Shown here piece by piece: positions 53,819 to 63,223 of a DNA stretch of 64,000 nucleotides. Position numbers and translations under genes: made by a program. The notes under the pieces are model-generated. The model was not told the origin of the DNA. It saw only the letters and a list, made by a program, of their open reading frames with translations, and made no database searches. This DNA comes from Tunicatimonas pelagia (lineage in GTDB: Bacteria; Bacteroidota; Bacteroidia; Cytophagales; Cyclobacteriaceae), in NCBI RefSeq assembly GCF_030506325.1, contig NZ_CP120683.1, forward strand, positions 3,919,001 to 3,983,000, in the 5' to 3' direction. How positions within the stretch are numbered: the stretch's first letter is position 1; each line of letters starts with the position of its first letter.

Positions 53819-54331
53819 CTAATTGATGCTTAATTCTGGCAAAGTAAATTCTAATGTATCTGTTGGGGAGTGCAGCTTCATAGCGGTTCCGGTGAGTTCG
53901 TAAGACTTAGCACTTGTGAGTATACGTTCAAATAACCTTTCTAAACCACTGCCAGCACTACTAGGGTTTGTGTCTTCCATACCTCTTATCATTAAAATCT
54001 CAATAGCACCCTGCTCATCAAAAGTATATTCTCCCCAAAACCCTTGCGTTATCTTTCCCCCGAAGGCGTATCTACCTTTACTCACCCGAGTTGATCTGAA
54101 ATAGATGAAAAAGTTATGATCTACCAAATTTACGTTCAGCGGAGCATAATCCCCGTTAATACTGACCAACCGCCACCGCTGTTGAATAGCCGCCGGATAC
54201 GAATAGTAGCTACTACTACTTGGTTTATCCATATATTCGCTCAAGCTTTTTCCGTGTAAAGTGATAAATATAGGAGAGCCGCAGCCCAGTAGTAGCCCGC
54301 AAAATGTAACCAGTAGCAGCATTTCTCTCAT
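53819..54331 (-). CDS. lipoprotein of unknown function
   Basis: A 170-residue protein with a lipobox (GLLLGC, cysteine 17). The beta-rich body (QRWRLVSINGDYAPLNVNLV, then YFRSTRVSKGRYAFGGKI) looks lipocalin/META-like, but no family can be named. The stop codon abuts that of the convergent transporter gene with no base between, so no terminator separates them. Confidence 0.6.
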   Translation of the reverse strand: MREMLLLVTFCGLLLGCGSPIFITLHGKSLSEYMDKPSSSSYYSYPAAIQQRWRLVSINGDYAPLNVNLVDHNFFIYFRSTRVSKGRYAFGGKITQGFWGEYTFDEQGAIEILMIRGMEDTNPSSAGSGLERLFERILTSAKSYELTGTAMKLHSPTDTLEFTLPELSIN

Positions 54332-54393
54332 TTCTACTAATTTAATTTTTAGAGAGTGCCATTAGTGTATCAAACGCGAAGATTAGCCAAGAA

Positions 54394-54448
54394 GTTGAAA
54401 GGTTACAAGTTCAAGGTTACCCAAACTTGTAACTTGCAAACTTTCAAC
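54394..54448. repeat. imperfect palindrome in the 54332-54454 gap
   Basis: gttgaaaggttacaagtt near the left and aacttgcaaactttcaac near the right are imperfect inverted repeats. It could form a hairpin behind the sulfatase gene. Confidence 0.55.
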
Positions 54449-54454
54449 CAAAAA

Positions 54455-56353
54455 TTAAGGCACTTCCGCTCCACAATTCACTAGAGCCTCCTCCAACGCC
54501 CAACCGGTAAATGAGGCGTAGTTAAAATCAATATACTTACGCTGCTCACCCGTTGGATTCATCATACTTTTAATTTTCTGTTGCATCTGAGTCGCTAGCG
54601 GACAGGACTTATTGCCGATGAGTTGCAGACTTCGGGCTGCTTGTAGGGCTAGCCAGTTACGTTCGTCACCCAGCCACTTTTCGTACACCGGGTAGGCAGG
54701 TTCGCAGTTGCCTAGTAGGCAGAGCGTTTCGGCAGCCATGAGTTGCACTGCCGGGGATTCGTCTTGCAGAGCATTTTCTATTTGCGATTGGTGCGCACTG
54801 GCTTCTTTCTCCAAATTTCTAAGTCCTACCATTGCCCAAAATCGAACTCCGGCATCGGGGCTTTCTAGGGTGGTAACAAGTTTTTGCGGATCAGCCATAC
54901 CCACCATTTCGGCAGCTTCTAGCACTTGCTCCACATCAAAACCTTCTGCACTATTAGCCACTTCATAAGGTGAAGAGTTTTCGGCTCGTAGCAACATTTC
55001 GGTTTCGTACAGTAAGCCAATGTCTTTCTTTTCAATCATCCGTTGGTTTAGTTGATGGTGCAAATCTTGTTTGATACTCTGATAATCGGCAGCATCAGCC
55101 AGATTACTCAATTCCTGTGGGTCTTGTTGCAAATCGTATAGCTCCTCAGTAGGCTTGGCTTGCCACATCTCCATTGACTCTTCCGAAAGGGTTCCGGCTT
55201 CTTTGTACTGTCGCAGCAGACGATAGCTTTCTTTCTGATCGCCGGAAATACGTCCCGGCTGAATGTAGGGCAGATACGGCATGTAGTGACGAATGTAGAT
55301 GTAGCGATCATTCAGGACTGCTCGTGACATTTCGTACATATCATCGGCTCGGCTGCGAGCACCGTACACGTAATCACGCGATTTGGCCATCTCTTCACCC
55401 AAAAACGCTTGCCCCTGCATATGGTTAGGAATAGTTACTCCTGCCAGATTGAGGGTAGTAGGAGCAAAATCTACGAAACTAACCAACTGCTCAGTTTCCG
55501 TTCCCATCGCTTGCGGAGCCAGGTGCTGATACTTTTCGGGAATCCGTACCAGCAACGGCACATGCAATCCGGTTTTATACAACCATCGCTTATAGCGCGG
55601 TAAGCCATAACCGTGGTCGGCAAAGACAAAAATGATGGTATTTTCGGTTAATCCGTCCGCATCCAAACTGTCCAGAATTTCACCCACTTGCCGATCAAAC
55701 TCCGTAATCAGATCGTAATAACGCGCCCAAAGTTCCCTCGTCTCTTGGGTGTCAGGGTAATACGGCGGTACAGGAGCCTTAGCCGGATCGTGCAGCATAG
55801 CTTCGGGCAACTGCGCCGTAGCTTCCTGATGGCGTTCAATAGAATTTCCTCGCCCTTCATGAGTTGCCCCAATGGTGAACATGCTAAAGAAGGGCTGATC
55901 TTCCGGACGATTGCGCCAGGGAGCTACTCCTTGTTTCCAGTAGTCCCACACTCCTTCCGGACTGAAGTTATAATCCGTTTTGCCGTTATTAGTCGTAAAA
56001 TAATTCGCGCTGTCGCGCAAATACTCGGGAAAGGTCTCAATAAAGTCGGGCTTGGTAGTTTCCATTCTCAGATGCTGGGTGCCCAGCGAAGTAGCGTAGA
56101 TTCCCGTAATTAGGCAGGAACGCGACGGCGCACAAATGGGAGCGGAAGCGTAGGCATGACGATACAGGATGCTGCTTTCGGCCATCTTATCGATATTGGG
56201 AGTAGTTGCGTAATCATCGTCGTAGCAGCCGAAACCCGGGCCAATGTCCTCGGCATTGATCCAGATGATATTGGGAGGTGGCAATGTTTCTTCTGGTGAA
56301 GGAGCGCAGCTAAAAACGATGGGTAAGATTACGAGAAAAATCAGTCGGTACAT
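54455..56353 (-). CDS. sulfatase lipoprotein with C-terminal HEAT-like repeats
   Basis: A 632-residue S1-family sulfatase. The signal ends in a lipobox FSC (cysteine 16). The formylglycine site is CAPSR at residues 74-78 in the context APICAPSRSCLITG. NIIWINAEDIGPG supplies the first metal acid pair and IIFVFADHGYGLPRYKRWLYKTG the second metal and lysine site. Residues about 490-580 are alanine-rich helical repeats (VRFWAMVGLRNLEKEA, VQLMAAETLCLLG, LALQAARSLQLIG), HEAT-like. It probably removes sulfate from a polysaccharide sugar. No formylglycine-generating enzyme is in the window. Confidence 0.92.
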   Translation of the reverse strand: MYRLIFLVILPIVFSCAPSPEETLPPPNIIWINAEDIGPGFGCYDDDYATTPNIDKMAESSILYRHAYASAPICAPSRSCLITGIYATSLGTQHLRMETTKPDFIETFPEYLRDSANYFTTNNGKTDYNFSPEGVWDYWKQGVAPWRNRPEDQPFFSMFTIGATHEGRGNSIERHQEATAQLPEAMLHDPAKAPVPPYYPDTQETRELWARYYDLITEFDRQVGEILDSLDADGLTENTIIFVFADHGYGLPRYKRWLYKTGLHVPLLVRIPEKYQHLAPQAMGTETEQLVSFVDFAPTTLNLAGVTIPNHMQGQAFLGEEMAKSRDYVYGARSRADDMYEMSRAVLNDRYIYIRHYMPYLPYIQPGRISGDQKESYRLLRQYKEAGTLSEESMEMWQAKPTEELYDLQQDPQELSNLADAADYQSIKQDLHHQLNQRMIEKKDIGLLYETEMLLRAENSSPYEVANSAEGFDVEQVLEAAEMVGMADPQKLVTTLESPDAGVRFWAMVGLRNLEKEASAHQSQIENALQDESPAVQLMAAETLCLLGNCEPAYPVYEKWLGDERNWLALQAARSLQLIGNKSCPLATQMQQKIKSMMNPTGEQRKYIDFNYASFTGWALEEALVNCGAEVP

Positions 56354-56418
56354 ATTTCTGGTACATTTACAACCGACAAAATACTAAATTGAAAAACACT
56401 TCTTATCTAAATCGCTAA

Positions 56419-59142
56419 ATGCTCCCTATAAATCGCTCGTTCTGGGCTTTCCCGCTACTTTTCTTTCCCATTTGGTTGTATTGTTCCTCGACCCGTGCCC
56501 AAACTTTAGCAGTAGAAGATTTGCGCTGCGAGTACTTGGCAAACCCATTAGGAATTGATCTCAAAGAACCTCGCCTGGCCTGGAAACTACAGTCAAGTGT
56601 GCCAGACACTCGACAAACAGCTTATCGTATTCTGGTAGCTTCTTCGCCTGAAACCCTAGCCAAGAACCAAGGCAACTTGTGGGACAGTAATCGCGTACCC
56701 TCGGAAGAATCGCGCCATATAACCTACGCAGGATCACCGCTCAGCTCTCGTCAGCGATGTTACTGGAAAGTAAAAGTGTGGGACAACCACGGCAACGAAT
56801 CAGCCTGGAGCACTCCGGCGTACTGGGAAATGGCGTTGCTGGATTCAACCGACTGGCAAGCCCGGTGGATTCGCCATCCTGATTTTATGGATACACTGCA
56901 CGAAAGCAAACCAGCTCCCTATTTCCGTAAGACTTTCCGCATTGAAAACCTTCCGACCAAAGCCCGCGCTTACGTTACCGGACTGGGTTATTTTGAACTA
57001 TACATAAACGGACAAAAAGTAGGCGATCATTTGCTTGATCCGGTCAAGACCCGCTACGATAAGTCGGTGCGTTATTTGACCCACGATATTACCAATTTGC
57101 TGCGAGCCGGAGAGAACACGGTTGGTATGGTGCTTGGTACCGGTTGGTATAATCATTTTGCTGATGCGGTTTGGGGGTTTAACCAAGCACCTTGGCGCAG
57201 CTACCCCGAAGCACTCTGCCAATTGGAGATCACGGATGATTCGGGAAGTATTCAGCGCATAGCCTCAGACGAAAGCTGGAAAACCACAACCCAAGGTCCG
57301 GTTCGCTTTGATGGTATTCGGAACGGTGAAACCTACGATGCCCAACTGGAAATGTTCGGTTGGAGTGACCCTTGGCTCGATGATAGCTCCTGGGAAAACG
57401 TGGTGATTGGCTCGGGGCCAAAGGGACAACTACGAGCCCAGATGATTCCTCCCATTAAAGCCCAGCAGGAGATTCGCCCGGTTTCGGTAGAGGAAGTGCA
57501 ACCGGGAGTGTGGGTGTTTGACCTGGGGCAAAATATTGCTGGATTCTCCCGGCTGAAGGTAGCGGGACCGAAGGGCACTGAAGTCAGTATGAAAATGGGC
57601 GAGAAACGATTTTCCGATGGAACGGTAGAGCAAAAGCAGATTCTACGTTTCCTGAAAAGCGGCGATGCTCAGACTGACCGCTATATTTTGAAGGGCGAAG
57701 GAGTAGAAGTGTGGGGACCTCGCTTCGTGTATCACGGCTTTCAGTACGTAGAAGTGCGCGGGTTGCCCACCCCACCGACCAACGAAACCATTACCGGAGT
57801 GGTACTGTATACTGACTTTGATCAGACTGGAAGTTTTACCTGCTCCGATCCTCAACTGAACCAAACCCAACAAAATATGCACTGGGCATTCGTCGGCAAT
57901 TATCACGGACTACCCACCGATTGCCCCCACCGGGAAAAGATTGGCTGGACGGGCGACGCCCAACTGGTAGCCGAAACCGGACTATTCAACTACGATATGG
58001 TGCGCTCGTACCTAAAGTGGCTGGATGATTTTGTGGATGAACAACAAGAAAATGGCGACTTACCCGGGGTTATTCCCAGCAGTGGCTGGGGTTACGAACA
58101 CGGAAAAGATCCTGAGTTACGCTCGCTCGGCTACGGCCCACAGTGGGAAGGGGCTTTAGTACAAATCACCTGGGATTTATACCGCTTTACTGGCGATCCC
58201 ACTATTCTGGAACGTTACTACCCTACCATTAAAAAGTATCTAGATCATCTGATTCGCAACGCGGACAATTACACTTTAAACTTTGGTATTGATGACCATA
58301 AGCCGGTAGAAACCAAAACTGAGGGTGACATACTCGCCTCGGGCTATCTGGTAGGATTCACCCAAATATTTTCTCAGATGGCGAACGTCTTAAATCAGCC
58401 TGAAGACGAACAATATTATCAACAGTATTCTGAAAAGGCGAAGAAGGCATTCAACAAACATTATTTCAACGCAAAAACCGGAAGTTACGGCAACAGTGGG
58501 CAGACTTCGCTGGCACTGGCACTTTACCACAAGATTGTCCCCGAAGAGAAGGAAGAACTAGTTCTTGATAATCTTCTCGCCAATATTCAGCAGCGCAACT
58601 ACCACTTTGATGTGGGCGTGGTTGGGCTGAAATATTTGTTTAACGTACTGCGGGAATACGGTCATTCTGAAGCGTTGCATCGCATGGTAACTCAAACCGA
58701 TATACCCGGTTTTGGCTATTGGTTAGCGCAGGGAGCCAATACGCTTTGGCAAGACTGGGATGGCTCCATGTCACTCAACCATATTATGTTTGGTACGGTA
58801 AGCGAATGGTTTTACGAGTCGCTGGCGGGCATTCAGATTGATGAAGAGCAACCCGGATTTCGTCACTTCATTATCCGCCCAGATATGCTACCTCAGTTAG
58901 ACTGGGCGAATGGCAGTGTAGAAAGTCCGTTCGGTATGATTAGTTCTTCCTGGGAAAAAGCAGGTGAGATGACAACTATGCGAGTTACGGTTCCGCCCAA
59001 TGCAAAGGCTACAGTATACGTTCCCTATCAAGAAGGTCAAACCGTAAAGCTTAACGGTGAGGAGAGCGCAGAAGGAAAAACTGAGGAAGGGCGCCGTATT
59101 TTTGAAGTAGCTTCCGGCAACTACGTGTGGGAAGTAGAATAG
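56419..59142 (+). CDS. alpha-L-rhamnosidase, GH78
   Basis: A 907-residue secreted enzyme with a signal peptide ending near STRAQ (residue 28). The N-terminal region (LRCEYLANPLGIDLKEPRLA, AYRILVASS) and YFRKTFRIENLPTKARAYVT, YINGQKVGDHLLDP are the beta-sandwich domains. The catalytic (alpha/alpha)6 domain has the block LPTDCPHREKIGWTGDAQLV, which holds the general acid glutamate, and YGPQWEGALVQITWDLYRFT. SLAGIQIDEEQPGFRHFIIRP is in the C-terminal domain. It hydrolyses terminal alpha-L-rhamnose. The sulfatase is divergent 65 bp away and DUF1080 follows, suggesting action on a sulfated rhamnose-containing glycan. Confidence 0.93.
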   Translation: MLPINRSFWAFPLLFFPIWLYCSSTRAQTLAVEDLRCEYLANPLGIDLKEPRLAWKLQSSVPDTRQTAYRILVASSPETLAKNQGNLWDSNRVPSEESRHITYAGSPLSSRQRCYWKVKVWDNHGNESAWSTPAYWEMALLDSTDWQARWIRHPDFMDTLHESKPAPYFRKTFRIENLPTKARAYVTGLGYFELYINGQKVGDHLLDPVKTRYDKSVRYLTHDITNLLRAGENTVGMVLGTGWYNHFADAVWGFNQAPWRSYPEALCQLEITDDSGSIQRIASDESWKTTTQGPVRFDGIRNGETYDAQLEMFGWSDPWLDDSSWENVVIGSGPKGQLRAQMIPPIKAQQEIRPVSVEEVQPGVWVFDLGQNIAGFSRLKVAGPKGTEVSMKMGEKRFSDGTVEQKQILRFLKSGDAQTDRYILKGEGVEVWGPRFVYHGFQYVEVRGLPTPPTNETITGVVLYTDFDQTGSFTCSDPQLNQTQQNMHWAFVGNYHGLPTDCPHREKIGWTGDAQLVAETGLFNYDMVRSYLKWLDDFVDEQQENGDLPGVIPSSGWGYEHGKDPELRSLGYGPQWEGALVQITWDLYRFTGDPTILERYYPTIKKYLDHLIRNADNYTLNFGIDDHKPVETKTEGDILASGYLVGFTQIFSQMANVLNQPEDEQYYQQYSEKAKKAFNKHYFNAKTGSYGNSGQTSLALALYHKIVPEEKEELVLDNLLANIQQRNYHFDVGVVGLKYLFNVLREYGHSEALHRMVTQTDIPGFGYWLAQGANTLWQDWDGSMSLNHIMFGTVSEWFYESLAGIQIDEEQPGFRHFIIRPDMLPQLDWANGSVESPFGMISSSWEKAGEMTTMRVTVPPNAKATVYVPYQEGQTVKLNGEESAEGKTEEGRRIFEVASGNYVWEVE

Positions 59143-59228
59143 ATCGATCTTCCTTGGTAGTTGCTTTTCCGGCAAATAAATCAGAATTTCACATCTAAAG
59201 TTTTAACCATTCCACAACATATTATTCT

Positions 59229-59975
59229 ATGAAAATCAGTAATTATTGGCTCAACGGTTTATTTAGCTTAACTCTATTTGGTCTAGTTGCTTGCGGCGGT
59301 GCATCCGAACAAACGGCTGAATCCGAAGAAACTCCCACTGAAACCACTTCGGCTGATGAGGGTTGGGTAACCATGTTTACCACCGATACTAAAGACGGTT
59401 GGACGCAACTCAATGGTCAGGCTAACTACGAAATTAAAGACGGAGTAGTGATTGGAACGACTAAAGCCGGTGAGCCTAACAGTTTTTTAGCTACCGAAAA
59501 AATGTACGACGATTTTATTCTGGAATACGAAGTGATGGTAGATACCGCTCTCAATTCCGGAGTACAAATCCGCAGTGGTCAGTACGAGAAAGACAGCACG
59601 TATATGGCTAAAAATGGTGAAGGGGAAATGGTAGAGCGTAAGCGCGAGAAAGGTCGGGTGCGCGGTTATCAGATAGAAATTGACCCTTCGCCCCGCGCTT
59701 ACAGTGGCGGAGTATACGACGAAGCCCGTCGTGGTTGGTTACAAGATTTATCCGAGAACGAGGCTGCCCAGAATGCTTTTAAGCGCGACGACTGGAACAA
59801 ATTTCGGGTAGAAGCCATGGGCGATACCATCCGCACCTATGTCAACGGTGTGTCAGCCGCAGAAGTAGTAGACGATATGGACGCTAGTGGCTTTATTGCC
59901 CTACAAGTGCATTCTATCCGAACAGATGACACTCTGAAAGTGATGTGGCGCAACATCCGTATTAAAGAAATGTAG
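59229..59975 (+). CDS. DUF1080 / 3-keto-disaccharide hydrolase-domain lipoprotein
   Basis: A 248-residue protein. Lipobox LVACGG near residue 22, then a Glu/Thr-rich linker (TAESEETPTETTSADEG). The domain from EGWVTMFTTDTKDGWTQL to the end is DUF1080 (concanavalin-like fold): SFLATEKMYDDFILEYEVMV, GVQIRSGQ, RGYQIEIDPSPRAYSGGVYD and WNKFRVEAMGDTIRTYVNGV. Members have been linked to 3-keto-glycoside hydrolysis. It follows GH78 by 86 bp and ends in a strong terminator, so the two may be co-transcribed. Confidence 0.88.
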   Translation: MKISNYWLNGLFSLTLFGLVACGGASEQTAESEETPTETTSADEGWVTMFTTDTKDGWTQLNGQANYEIKDGVVIGTTKAGEPNSFLATEKMYDDFILEYEVMVDTALNSGVQIRSGQYEKDSTYMAKNGEGEMVERKREKGRVRGYQIEIDPSPRAYSGGVYDEARRGWLQDLSENEAAQNAFKRDDWNKFRVEAMGDTIRTYVNGVSAAEVVDDMDASGFIALQVHSIRTDDTLKVMWRNIRIKEM

Positions 59976-59981
59976 AATAAT

Positions 59982-60009
59982 GGGGGCACATCTTTCGCCC
60001 CCTTTTTTT
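59982..60009 (+). terminator. intrinsic terminator of the GH78-DUF1080 unit
   Basis: gggggc (59982-59987) and gcccccc-type arm (59997-60002) with a 9-base loop are followed by T7 at 60003-60009. Confidence 0.85.
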
Positions 60010-60022
60010 CGTTATCACAGGT

Positions 60023-60583
60023 ATGATTCCAGTTCCTGTCCGTCACCGATTTAGCGTAGATGACCTGCTTCTTATGGAAGAAAGTGGCGTGCTGTCTCCC
60101 GATCAACGCATTGAACTTATTGACGGAGAAATTATCGATATATCGCCTATTAACCAACCTCACGCGGCTTGTGTCCGCAAACTGATTCGCTTTTTCCAGC
60201 AGCATTTACCGCTCGATCAGTATATTCTGGATGCCCAAAACCCACTACAACTAACCGAGCATACGCTACCTCAACCAGATTTGATTATAGCTCATTATCG
60301 TTCTGAACTACTAACCGAAGAGCATATTCAACCCACCGATGTGACTTTGTTGATTGAAGTATCGGATGCTACCTACTCCTACGACCGAAACAAGAAATAC
60401 GCTCAGTACGCTTCGGCAGGTATTCCAATTTATTGGATTGTTAACTTAAATAAGCAACGAGTAGAAGTTTACTCTCAGCCAGAAGGCAATCAATATCTTA
60501 GAGAGGAGATTCATCAGAAAGCATTCAATGTTTTAGAAGGCATAACTATTTCGCCCAGCGATATTTTTCCGAAGAAGGGCTAA
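60023..60583 (+). CDS. Uma2-family (DUF820) PD-(D/E)xK nuclease-like protein
   Basis: A 186-residue protein: RHRFSVDDLLLMEESGVLSP, RIELIDGEIIDISP, LPQPDLIIAHY and TDVTLLIEVSDATYSYDRNK. The D in PDLII, E in IEVSD and K in RNKKYA form the PD-(D/E)xK site. YASAGIPIYWIVNLNKQRVE is the usual late block. Uma2 proteins are common in Cyanobacteria and Bacteroidota and their role is unknown. The last 51 bases overlap the convergent racemase-like gene. Confidence 0.87.
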   Translation: MIPVPVRHRFSVDDLLLMEESGVLSPDQRIELIDGEIIDISPINQPHAACVRKLIRFFQQHLPLDQYILDAQNPLQLTEHTLPQPDLIIAHYRSELLTEEHIQPTDVTLLIEVSDATYSYDRNKKYAQYASAGIPIYWIVNLNKQRVEVYSQPEGNQYLREEIHQKAFNVLEGITISPSDIFPKKG

Positions 60584-61225
60584 ACTTACTTTGCTTATAG
60601 GATCTTGCTTAATCCGCTGTAGGTAACTTTTGATACCAAATTCCGGGCTTGCATAAACTTCTTTGGTAAAATTGCTCAGATGCTTCTTGGCATTTTCCAT
60701 AGAAGCTTGCGCTAGGAAAATTACGTCTACTCCCCGCTCGTAGGTTTTTATCTTTTCAGCCGTAACCTGGACATATTTACCGAAATCCTCGTTTTCGTAA
60801 TGTGCCCAAGCTGAAGAGTAGTCGCAGTCTACAATATCTACTTTTTTACCTTGCTTCTGGGCAACTCTAATAATCAAATCCTGGCTAACTCGCTTGGTCG
60901 ATTTGGCAGTGTAAGCCAATCCAATTTTGTTGTAATTAGCTACTAGATGTTCAACAATAGGTTGGTCTATTCGCTCAATATTATCGTTCTGATCGCACTC
61001 TGCGCCGTAAGTAGAGCAAGTGCAGATAATCAGTTTGGGTTGTTCATTTTGGATTGACTGCACTTCTTGATTAAAGCCTTTGGTATTGGTTGTGCCCTCG
61101 CTCATAGCGTAGTCTAGCAAGTCTTCGTTCACAAAGTGCTTCACTTCTACTTCTTGGTCAAACTTCCTGACTAAATTTTCAAATCGCTCAATATGAATGC
61201 TAGATGTATGCAAAAAGGCTATCAT
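60533..61225 (-). CDS. aspartate/glutamate racemase-like protein, second Cys absent
   Basis: A 230-residue protein counted from MIAFLHTSSIHIERFENLVR; the frame extends to 61273. The first catalytic-cysteine region is ICTCSTYGAECDQ, as in Asp/Glu/hydantoin racemases. The second half would normally have a GCTHF- or ACT-type cysteine; here it reads VIFLAQASMENAKKHL. Racemase chemistry by two cysteines is therefore unlikely; a lyase or isomerase role is possible. It starts 19 bp after the serine hydrolase gene. Confidence 0.65.
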   Translation of the reverse strand: MIAFLHTSSIHIERFENLVRKFDQEVEVKHFVNEDLLDYAMSEGTTNTKGFNQEVQSIQNEQPKLIICTCSTYGAECDQNDNIERIDQPIVEHLVANYNKIGLAYTAKSTKRVSQDLIIRVAQKQGKKVDIVDCDYSSAWAHYENEDFGKYVQVTAEKIKTYERGVDVIFLAQASMENAKKHLSNFTKEVYASPEFGIKSYLQRIKQDPISKVSLALLRKNIAGRNSYAF

Positions 61226-61244
61226 GTTGTTTTTCTTAAAGTTG

Positions 61245-62579
61245 CTATTCTCTAGAAAATTCAAACTCACCACCGCCTTGCTGGAGAACCATTTTGTCTT
61301 CGTCGGGCATGAACTCCAGCTTTAGCTGAGCCGGGTCAAACTTGAACTTATGGGTATCGTAGGCTTTCAGGGCGAAGGTTGGCTGACCGGTGGCTTGCCC
61401 CATTAGCGTACTTCCTTCCTTCGTAATGGTTACTTTCAGCGGAAACGTTGGGCTGCTATACACGCCTAAATAGGCCTTCAATTGCTTGTTACTCAGCTTT
61501 AACGCAGGCTTAAAATCTGGGAGGTCGTAATCTCTACCGTAGTAGATACTAAGTACTCCAATCAAAATATCGTTCATGACCATACCTACTCCGTTGGTGG
61601 TGTAGGCTACCGCCACGCTATCATTAGGAAAGTAGCCCACATTGGCCTGAAAACCGTCAATTCCTCCATTATGACCAAATGCCCGTTGGTCATAAAATGG
61701 TATCTGAAATAGGCCCAACCCAAAATTATCAATTAGCTTCGTCATCTCCTTTAGCGATTTTTCGGAAACCACTTTGCCTGTAAATAGCGCATTGAAGAAG
61801 GTCGTTAGATCAGTTGGGTTAGAAACAATAGCTCCGGCTCCGGCAGGAAGACTCATATCAGTTTCAGTGGCTATTTCCCAATCATCCCGTAAGGTATACG
61901 AGCGCGCTTCGTTTTCTTCGGGATTGATTTTACCGCCGTAGTAGGTGTGCTCCAGCTTTAAAGGTTTGGTAATACGGTCTTGCAGAATATCAGCAAAGTC
62001 TTTGTCATCTATTTTCTCGGCTACGTAGGAAAGTAAAACGTAGTTGGTATTGGAGTACTCGGCTTTTTCGCCGGGTTCAAACACGGTTCCGTTATCAATC
62101 ATTTCCTGAATAAGCTCATCCCTACTTTTAGGCTCTTCCATCCACTTGGTATAATCTTTGGCCGAGGTAAAATTAAACAGGCCACTGCGGTGCCGAAGCA
62201 TCTGCTCAATGGTAATCTTATCTGCATTTGGAACCTCAGGAAAGTATTCGCTCAACTTGGTATCTAACGCAAGTTTTCCCTCCTCTATCAACTGCATAAT
62301 AATGGATGAAGTGAAAGTCTTGGAGATTGACCCAATTCGGTAGATGGTAGTAGCATTAGCTGGAATGCGCTCGGCTACATCGGCGTAACCAAAAGCACGC
62401 TGGTACACCTGCTCACCATTTTTACTGATAGAGACGCTTCCCATCCCCTGCTTTTCTGTATCAATTTTGGCAAACAGGCTATCCATTTTTACCCGATTGA
62501 ACTTTGCATTGGGCTGATTTTGCGAACAGGCACTGTAGACTACTAAAAAAGTGGCTAATATGATGTTGATTACTCTCAT
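61245..62579 (-). CDS. beta-lactamase-fold serine hydrolase, lipoprotein
   Basis: A 444-residue protein with a lipobox (VVYSAC, cysteine 18). SxxK is SISK at residues 84-87, YxN is YSN near 157 (EKAEYSNTNYVLLSY), and FGHNGGIDGFQANVGYFP is the late H-x-G block. The last 100 residues are a separate beta domain (LKAYLGVYSSPTFPLKVTIT). The family includes D-alanyl-D-alanine peptidases and esterases. The function in the periplasm or outer membrane is unspecified. Confidence 0.88.
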   Translation of the reverse strand: MRVINIILATFLVVYSACSQNQPNAKFNRVKMDSLFAKIDTEKQGMGSVSISKNGEQVYQRAFGYADVAERIPANATTIYRIGSISKTFTSSIIMQLIEEGKLALDTKLSEYFPEVPNADKITIEQMLRHRSGLFNFTSAKDYTKWMEEPKSRDELIQEMIDNGTVFEPGEKAEYSNTNYVLLSYVAEKIDDKDFADILQDRITKPLKLEHTYYGGKINPEENEARSYTLRDDWEIATETDMSLPAGAGAIVSNPTDLTTFFNALFTGKVVSEKSLKEMTKLIDNFGLGLFQIPFYDQRAFGHNGGIDGFQANVGYFPNDSVAVAYTTNGVGMVMNDILIGVLSIYYGRDYDLPDFKPALKLSNKQLKAYLGVYSSPTFPLKVTITKEGSTLMGQATGQPTFALKAYDTHKFKFDPAQLKLEFMPDEDKMVLQQGGGEFEFSRE

Positions 62580-62660
62580 AGGTTAGGTTGATGTGGTTTC
62601 TAGATAAAGATTACTACTTCGTTAGTGACAGCTCACTGCAAATTATTACAAGCCACTGAA

Positions 62661-63149
62661 TTATTTTTTAGCAGTTGGTATATCTCCCTTCTTACCGCCA
62701 ATATATTCAATTGCTGGGTTCCACTTTCGTAATTCCGTCAGAAGGGCAGCCTCTTTTATTGGAGAAACGAAGAGGGTTCCATTAGTTTCGGTGTGTATCA
62801 AAAGGCCACTAATATTATTATTGGTATTATACAAGCCAGGCTGAGTTGGCGTTTTTGGTTTCTTGTCTATTATTTTAATCGTAATAATCTGGTCAATGGC
62901 AATACTCTTGTTTATTATACCAAAGTCTCTTAGGTACAATATGCCGGACTCGATCTTGTAATAGGTATTCTTCCAGACTAGAAATACTAATGGAAAGTAA
63001 ATTACTGAGCCTATTCCGATAAATTTTAATGAAGAAATCTGAAAATTGCTTCTGTACAGAATTGAAAAAACGCTTAATAGAATTACGAAAGCGGGTAAGG
63101 CTATCAACAATGCTAGTATGAGTTCAGTATTAAATGACTTGTATTTCAT
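62661..63149 (-). CDS. membrane protein, PH-like domain
   Basis: A 162-residue protein with two N-terminal transmembrane helices (LILALLIALPAFVILLSVFS and FIGIGSVIYFPLVFLVW). The following TYYKIESGILYLRDFGIINK, SIAIDQIITIKII is the short bacterial PH (bPH_6-like) pattern. Function unknown. It is a single gene. Confidence 0.65.
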   Translation of the reverse strand: MKYKSFNTELILALLIALPAFVILLSVFSILYRSNFQISSLKFIGIGSVIYFPLVFLVWKNTYYKIESGILYLRDFGIINKSIAIDQIITIKIIDKKPKTPTQPGLYNTNNNISGLLIHTETNGTLFVSPIKEAALLTELRKWNPAIEYIGGKKGDIPTAKK

Positions 63150-63223
63150 GTTCTCAGTAGAGACTAACGACCTCGCTTAGCTGTCGTGGCGAACTTTTGC
63201 CTTGTATGGATAGCTATGCATTA

